DNA from: Methylomicrobium lacus LW14
Lineage (GTDB): Bacteria; Pseudomonadota; Gammaproteobacteria; Methylococcales; Methylomonadaceae
Assembly (NCBI RefSeq): GCF_000527095.1
Contig: NZ_AZUN01000001.1
Location: 3,051,501-3,115,500 of the forward strand
Length of the DNA stretch: 64,000 nucleotides
Direction of reading: 5' to 3'
Positions 60,395-64,000 of the stretch are shown here, piece after piece (position 1 is the stretch's first letter; each line of letters starts with the position of its first letter). The notes under the pieces were generated by a model, which saw nothing but the letters and a program-made list of their open reading frames with translations, had not been told where the DNA came from and made no database searches. The position numbers and the translations under genes were made by a program.

Positions 60395-61396
60395 TTATGC
60401 GCGGTTTATCGGAAAACTCAGCACATCAGCGATGGCGGATTTTCCGAACAGCACCATCAGCAAGCGATCAACGCCGATCGCGATACCCGAGCAGTCGGGC
60501 AAACCCGAAGCTAACGCCGCGATCAAGCGCTCGTCTTTTGCCGCGGCCGGTAAATTTTGCTGTTTTCTGACGGCCATTTCTCGATCGAAGCGCCGGTTTT
60601 GTTCCGCCGCATCGGCCAATTCGAAGAAGCCGTTGCCCAGTTCGATGCCGTCGATAAACAGCTCGACCCGGTCGGTGACCTGCGGATTCGCCTCATTCAA
60701 GCGCGCCAATGAAGATTGACAGGCCGGATAGCCATAAACCATGCACAAGCGGTTGTTGCCCAGATGCGGCTGAATTCGGTGGCTGAATAAAAAATCGAGC
60801 CAGATCGCATGATCATCGCCGCAAATCGCGATGGCCTCGGCTAAGCCGTTGGCTGCGGCATAAGCGCAATAATCGGCATGCGAAAATTCGGCCGCATTCA
60901 GGCCAGTATGGTCGGCGAACAGTGAACAATAGCTGAACCGTTCGGCCGCCAGCAAAGTCCTGTGGCCGGCAAATAAAGTTCCGATCAGCGCCTCGCATTC
61001 GTCCATCAAGTCGGGCAGACGAAAGCCGACCCGGTACCATTCGAGCATCGTGAATTCGGGATTATGAAAGCGCCCGGCTTCGCCGTTCCGAAATGCCTTG
61101 CAGATTTGATAGATCGACCCGGAGCCCGCGGCCAACAGGCGCTTCATCGCAAACTCGGGCGAGGTCTGCAAGTACAGGGTTTGCCGCTCTGGGGTAAAAT
61201 CAAACTCGGTGCTGAAAAAAGCCAGTTGCGGATCGGTGCCGATGGCCCGGCTGAGCTGCGGCGTTTCGACTTCGAGCGCGCCCCGCTGCCAAAAAAATTC
61301 GCGAATCTGTCGCAATACTTGCGCTCTGAGCGGTAAAAAGTCCGGCGCGCAACTGGGCTGCCAGTCGCATGCCGCAGATTCGGCTGGGTCGGTCAT
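60395..61396 (-). CDS. epmA: Elongation factor P--(R)-beta-lysine ligase EpmA
   Basis: A 333-residue class II aminoacyl-tRNA-synthetase-like enzyme (GenX/PoxA) that attaches (R)-beta-lysine to EF-P. Motif 2 is FRNGEAGRFHNPEFTMLEWYR (about 100-120), and motif 3 is GIAIGVDRLLMVLFG (about 305-319). It lacks the N-terminal tRNA anticodon-binding domain of LysRS, as expected for EpmA. It is followed by bamA on the same strand and is preceded by efp, 113 bases upstream. Confidence 0.95.
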   Translation of the reverse strand: MTDPAESAACDWQPSCAPDFLPLRAQVLRQIREFFWQRGALEVETPQLSRAIGTDPQLAFFSTEFDFTPERQTLYLQTSPEFAMKRLLAAGSGSIYQICKAFRNGEAGRFHNPEFTMLEWYRVGFRLPDLMDECEALIGTLFAGHRTLLAAERFSYCSLFADHTGLNAAEFSHADYCAYAAANGLAEAIAICGDDHAIWLDFLFSHRIQPHLGNNRLCMVYGYPACQSSLARLNEANPQVTDRVELFIDGIELGNGFFELADAAEQNRRFDREMAVRKQQNLPAAAKDERLIAALASGLPDCSGIAIGVDRLLMVLFGKSAIADVLSFPINRA

Positions 61397-61509
61397 CGGA
61401 AGCGGTTATGAGGTAGGCAGAGCGGACTTAAGTAAAGCGGCTCTCACAATAGAGGCTATTCAGGACTGTGGCGTGGGTGGATGTGCGTAAGGCATCCACC
61501 CGGCTGCCA

Positions 61510-62079
61510 TTATTCCTTGACCCGTGAAACATACTCGCCGGTGCGGGTGTCGACCTTGATCACCTCGCCGGTCTGCACGAACAAAGGCACGCGCACGACC
61601 GCGCCGGTTTCCAGCTTCGCCGGCTTGCCGCCGCCGCCCGAGGTATCGCCGCGCACGCCGGGATCGGTTTCGACAATCGCGAGTTCAACGAAATTCGCCG
61701 CGGTGACCGACAGAGGCGAGTCGTTCCACAAGGTCACGGTGCAGAAATCCTGGTCTTTCAGCCATTGCGCCGCGTCGCCGACCGCTTTTTCATCGGCCTG
61801 GTATTGTTCGAAGGTGTCGGGCTTCATGAAATTGCGGAACTGGCCGTCGTTGTAGAGATACTGCATTTCGACATCGACCACGTCTGCGCCTTCGAGGGTT
61901 TCGCCCGATTTGAACGTTCTTTCGATCACGCGGCCGGTTTTTAGATTGCGGATCTTGACCCGGTTGAACGCCTGTCCCTTGCCCGGTTTTACAAATTCAT
62001 TTTCGATGATCGCGCAGGGATCATTATCCAGCATGACTTTGAGTCCGCCTCTAAATTCATTGGTGCTGTACGTGGCCAT
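61510..62079 (-). CDS. efp: Elongation factor P
   Basis: A 189-residue EF-P, which rescues ribosomes stalled at polyproline. The modified Lys lies in KPGKGQAFNRVKIRNL (around residue 34, in PGKG), and the three OB-like domains are intact with the end KVDTRTGEYVSRVKE. The start MATYSTNEFRGG is clear. It is divergent from epmB, which makes the beta-lysine, and upstream of epmA, which ligates it. Confidence 0.96.
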   Translation of the reverse strand: MATYSTNEFRGGLKVMLDNDPCAIIENEFVKPGKGQAFNRVKIRNLKTGRVIERTFKSGETLEGADVVDVEMQYLYNDGQFRNFMKPDTFEQYQADEKAVGDAAQWLKDQDFCTVTLWNDSPLSVTAANFVELAIVETDPGVRGDTSGGGGKPAKLETGAVVRVPLFVQTGEVIKVDTRTGEYVSRVKE

Positions 62080-62115
62080 TATTTCCTCAAACCTAAAGCA
62101 ATGTAAAATCTAATC

Positions 62116-62121
62116 ATTATA
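62116..62121 (-). promoter_or_regulatory. Candidate -10 of the efp promoter
   Basis: On the minus strand TATAAT lies 37 bases before the efp ATG, with TTTCTA 17 bases further upstream as a poor -35. It sits in the 83-base gap between divergent efp and epmB. Confidence 0.45.
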
Positions 62122-62162
62122 ATAGAGGCCTTTGCCAATAGAAACCTCAAAAACGCCCTTTC

Positions 62163-63173
62163 ATGCCGGAACTTAACGAACAGACCGATCATTTTGCGAA
62201 AAACTGGCAACAGCAGCTTGCCGAAGCCTTCACCGACATCGACGAACTTTGCGCCTATCTGAAGCTGACTGTCGGGCAGTTGCCGGTATCGAAAGAGGCC
62301 GCCGAAACCTTCGCGCTGAAGGTTCCCCGAAGCTTCGCCGAGGCGATCGAAAAAGGCAATCCGGCCGATCCCTTGCTCAGGCAAGTGCTGCCGATCCGGG
62401 ATGAAATGCAGGTTTATCCGGGTTACAGCGCCAATCCGGTCGGCGATCTCGAAGCCGCGAACGTGGCCGGCGTGCTGCATAAATATCATGGCCGCGTGCT
62501 GTTGATCAATACCGGCAGCTGCGCGATCAATTGCCGCTACTGTTTCCGCCGGAGCTTTCCCTACGCCGACCTGCAACTCGGCAAGGAAAAGGAAATCGGC
62601 GCGCTGCGCTACATCCGGGAGCATACGGACATTTCGGAGGTGATCCTGAGCGGCGGCGATCCTTTATTATTGAGCGATGAGCGCTTGCAGCGCCTGTTTC
62701 GGCAAATCGCCGGCATCGCCCACGTCAAGCGCATCCGGATCCACAGCCGCCTGCCGATCGTGCTGCCGGCCCGCATCACCCAAGGTTTACTGGAAGTTTT
62801 GACGCAAAGCGCTAAACCGGTCGTGCTGGTCGTGCATTGCAACCATCCGAACGAAATCACCGAACGGGTCGCCGAGGCCTGCCGCGTGCTGAAACAAGGC
62901 GGCATCGTCCTGCTGAATCAATCGGTGCTGTTGCGCGGCGTCAACGATAAGGCGGCCGATCTGATCGCGCTCAGCGAACGCTTATTCGAGCATGGCGTGA
63001 TGCCCTATTACCTGCACTTACTGGACAAAGTCAGCGGGGCCGGGCATTTTGAAGTCGGCGAAGCCGAGGCTTTAGAACTCGTTAGGCACATGCAGGCCGA
63101 CTTGCCCGGCTATCTGGTGCCGAAGCTGGTCAAGGAAATCGCCGGGGCGGATTCGAAGCAAAATGTTTTATAA
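62163..63173 (+). CDS. epmB: EF-P beta-lysylation protein EpmB (lysine 2,3-aminomutase-like)
   Basis: A 336-residue radical-SAM aminomutase that converts L-lysine to (R)-beta-lysine for EF-P modification. The SAM/iron-sulfur motif is GSCAINCRYCFRRSFPY (CxxxCxxC, about residues 119-135), and PLP-binding features follow (LHLLDKVSGAGHFEVG near the C-terminus). It is divergent from efp. Together with epmA, the window holds the complete EF-P beta-lysylation set except the hydroxylase EpmC. Confidence 0.94.
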   Translation: MPELNEQTDHFAKNWQQQLAEAFTDIDELCAYLKLTVGQLPVSKEAAETFALKVPRSFAEAIEKGNPADPLLRQVLPIRDEMQVYPGYSANPVGDLEAANVAGVLHKYHGRVLLINTGSCAINCRYCFRRSFPYADLQLGKEKEIGALRYIREHTDISEVILSGGDPLLLSDERLQRLFRQIAGIAHVKRIRIHSRLPIVLPARITQGLLEVLTQSAKPVVLVVHCNHPNEITERVAEACRVLKQGGIVLLNQSVLLRGVNDKAADLIALSERLFEHGVMPYYLHLLDKVSGAGHFEVGEAEALELVRHMQADLPGYLVPKLVKEIAGADSKQNVL

Positions 63174-63207
63174 AGTCCAGCGCTGTACACGAAAAAAATA
63201 ATCCTCA

Positions 63208-63244
63208 GGCTCTCGCTGATGTTTTGAGAGCCATTGTCTTTTTT
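63208..63244 (+). terminator. Intrinsic terminator after epmB
   Basis: A 7-bp stem GGCTCTC / GAGAGCC (63208-63214, 63226-63232) with an 11-base loop, followed by ATTGTCTTTTTT. It lies 34 bases after the epmB stop. Confidence 0.65.
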
Positions 63245-63461
63245 GATCTGAAAATTACGGATCAGCCGCGTCTCCTCTCGGTGAAAACCTCGGTCTTTCA
63301 AGAATTGGAACAGATTCTCTAGTGACCTCACAAAATCAGAAAGCCAAGTCGGCTTAAGCGTAGTCAAAAACAGCGATTGAACTATACTGGCTTGTAGCCG
63401 GCTCCCTGAGCCTAGGATCAAAGCTTTTAGCATATTTATCAAATACTAGGTAACTGTCATC

Positions 63462-64000
63462 ATGTCTATAATCAATGGAACTTCAAAGAACGATGTATTG
63501 AAAAGTTTGGCCGAAAATGACGATTTGACGGGCGGGGAGGCGGGGTTCGCAACGGGCATCTTTAATGGTGTGGATACGGCCCTCTTTAGCGGGAAGTATG
63601 CGGACAGTGCGACAGGCGTTGCCAATTATAGTCTAACGGCAGCCTATGACGCTTCATTCGGTTATTATCTGGGGGTTACGGATATCAATAGCTCCGACGG
63701 CGTCACGGATGGTTCCGATCGTGTCAGGGCGGACATTGAAATTGTGCGTTTCACCGATAGTACCAGCGCTGATCCGGAGCCGAAATTTTTGTCCCTGACT
63801 CAGGAAATGGTGGCTAATGGACTGACGGATGGCAATCAAACCAATACGACCGTTTTGTCGCTTGCTAACGGCGGCTTCCTGAATTTTTGGGCCAGTGAAG
63901 ATGGCTTTTATTTCAGAAAGTTTAATACCGATACGACCAGCGACAATTTTGAAATAAAGTTGCTTGATACCACAAACGACAGTTTGAGCACCGATGTCAC
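63462..64000 (+). CDS. Large secreted/surface protein, N-terminal part (RTX- or repeat-adhesin-like)
   Basis: An ATG at 63462 opens a frame with no stop through the right edge, 179 codons visible. The start MSIINGTSKNDVLKS and the following residues (LAENDDLTGGEAGFATGIFNG, GVTDINSSDGVTDGSDRV) are rich in Gly, Asp, Asn, Thr and Ser, with almost no Cys or Lys clusters. This composition, and the NGTSKNDVL opening, are typical of large Ca2+-binding RTX or type I secreted proteins and other repeat adhesins. No signal peptide is seen, which fits type I secretion. The gene is cut by the window, so the repeat region and secretion signal cannot be checked. Confidence 0.65.
   Translation, partial: MSIINGTSKNDVLKSLAENDDLTGGEAGFATGIFNGVDTALFSGKYADSATGVANYSLTAAYDASFGYYLGVTDINSSDGVTDGSDRVRADIEIVRFTDSTSADPEPKFLSLTQEMVANGLTDGNQTNTTVLSLANGGFLNFWASEDGFYFRKFNTDTTSDNFEIKLLDTTNDSLSTDV

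Overview
The window reads as a chromosomal segment of a GC-rich gammaproteobacterium. The core gene sets (dapD/dapE, a bamA-skp-fabZ-lpxA-rnhB cluster, epmA/efp/epmB, nudE-yrfG, trxA-rho, mnmG-rsmG-parA-parB) are typical of that class. The mix of a moxR/Bat operon, a GH17 beta-glucan enzyme with membrane helices, a SulP carrier and a two-gene pyruvate carboxylase suggests a methanotroph-like lineage such as Methylococcales. That placement is an inference: no methane oxidation gene or rRNA is present to prove it.

Layout. 0-5.1 kb: lysine/peptidoglycan precursor genes (dapD end, an ArsC/Spx-like protein, dapE), a membrane-anchored GH17 enzyme and an isocitrate lyase-superfamily enzyme. 5.1-8.5 kb: an AT-rich accessory island with two unknown membrane proteins, an integron attC-like site, two palindromic repeats, a frameshifted SRPBCC gene and a group of DnaA-box sequences. 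8.5-20.8 kb: housekeeping and metabolism (fructosamine kinase family, cytochrome c4-like protein, Nudix, SulP with a LysR regulator, pyruvate carboxylase A and B, TsaC/Sua5, bioA). 20.8-26.2 kb: a second accessory island with a 190-bp inverted-repeat element, a YkgJ gene and its degenerate 3' duplicate, a small lipoprotein, and a compact four-gene operon that I read as an ABC-three-component (ABC-3C) conflict system preceded by a small two-helix membrane protein. 26.2-33 kb: sulfotransferase, two short-chain dehydrogenases, a J-domain protein, a second copy of the inverted-repeat element, a CPXCG protein and a POT transporter.

33-33.3 kb is an intergenic region with three perfect and three near-perfect DnaA boxes. 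It is followed by a six-gene moxR/DUF58/DUF4381/VWA/VWA-TPR/BatD operon (33.3-40.2 kb). 40.2-45.7 kb holds nudE, yrfG, an RhlB-type helicase, trxA, rho, uppP and a small basic protein. 45.8-49.9 kb is the mnmG-rsmG-parA-parB block that often lies near the replication origin. 50.3-54.2 kb is a binding protein / porin / diguanylate cyclase trio. A lone class I terpene cyclase follows. The envelope cluster (bamA, skp, fabZ, lpxA, rnhB; lpxD and lpxB are not here) and the complete EF-P lysylation set come next. The window closes in the N-terminal part of a large secreted or surface protein.

The most interesting items are the ABC-3C-like operon with its GDNNF-tailed two-helix partner, the attC-bounded cassette around 5.3-6.1 kb, and the DnaA-box clusters within 17-42 kb of parAB. 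No tRNA, rRNA, CRISPR array or complete insertion sequence was seen.
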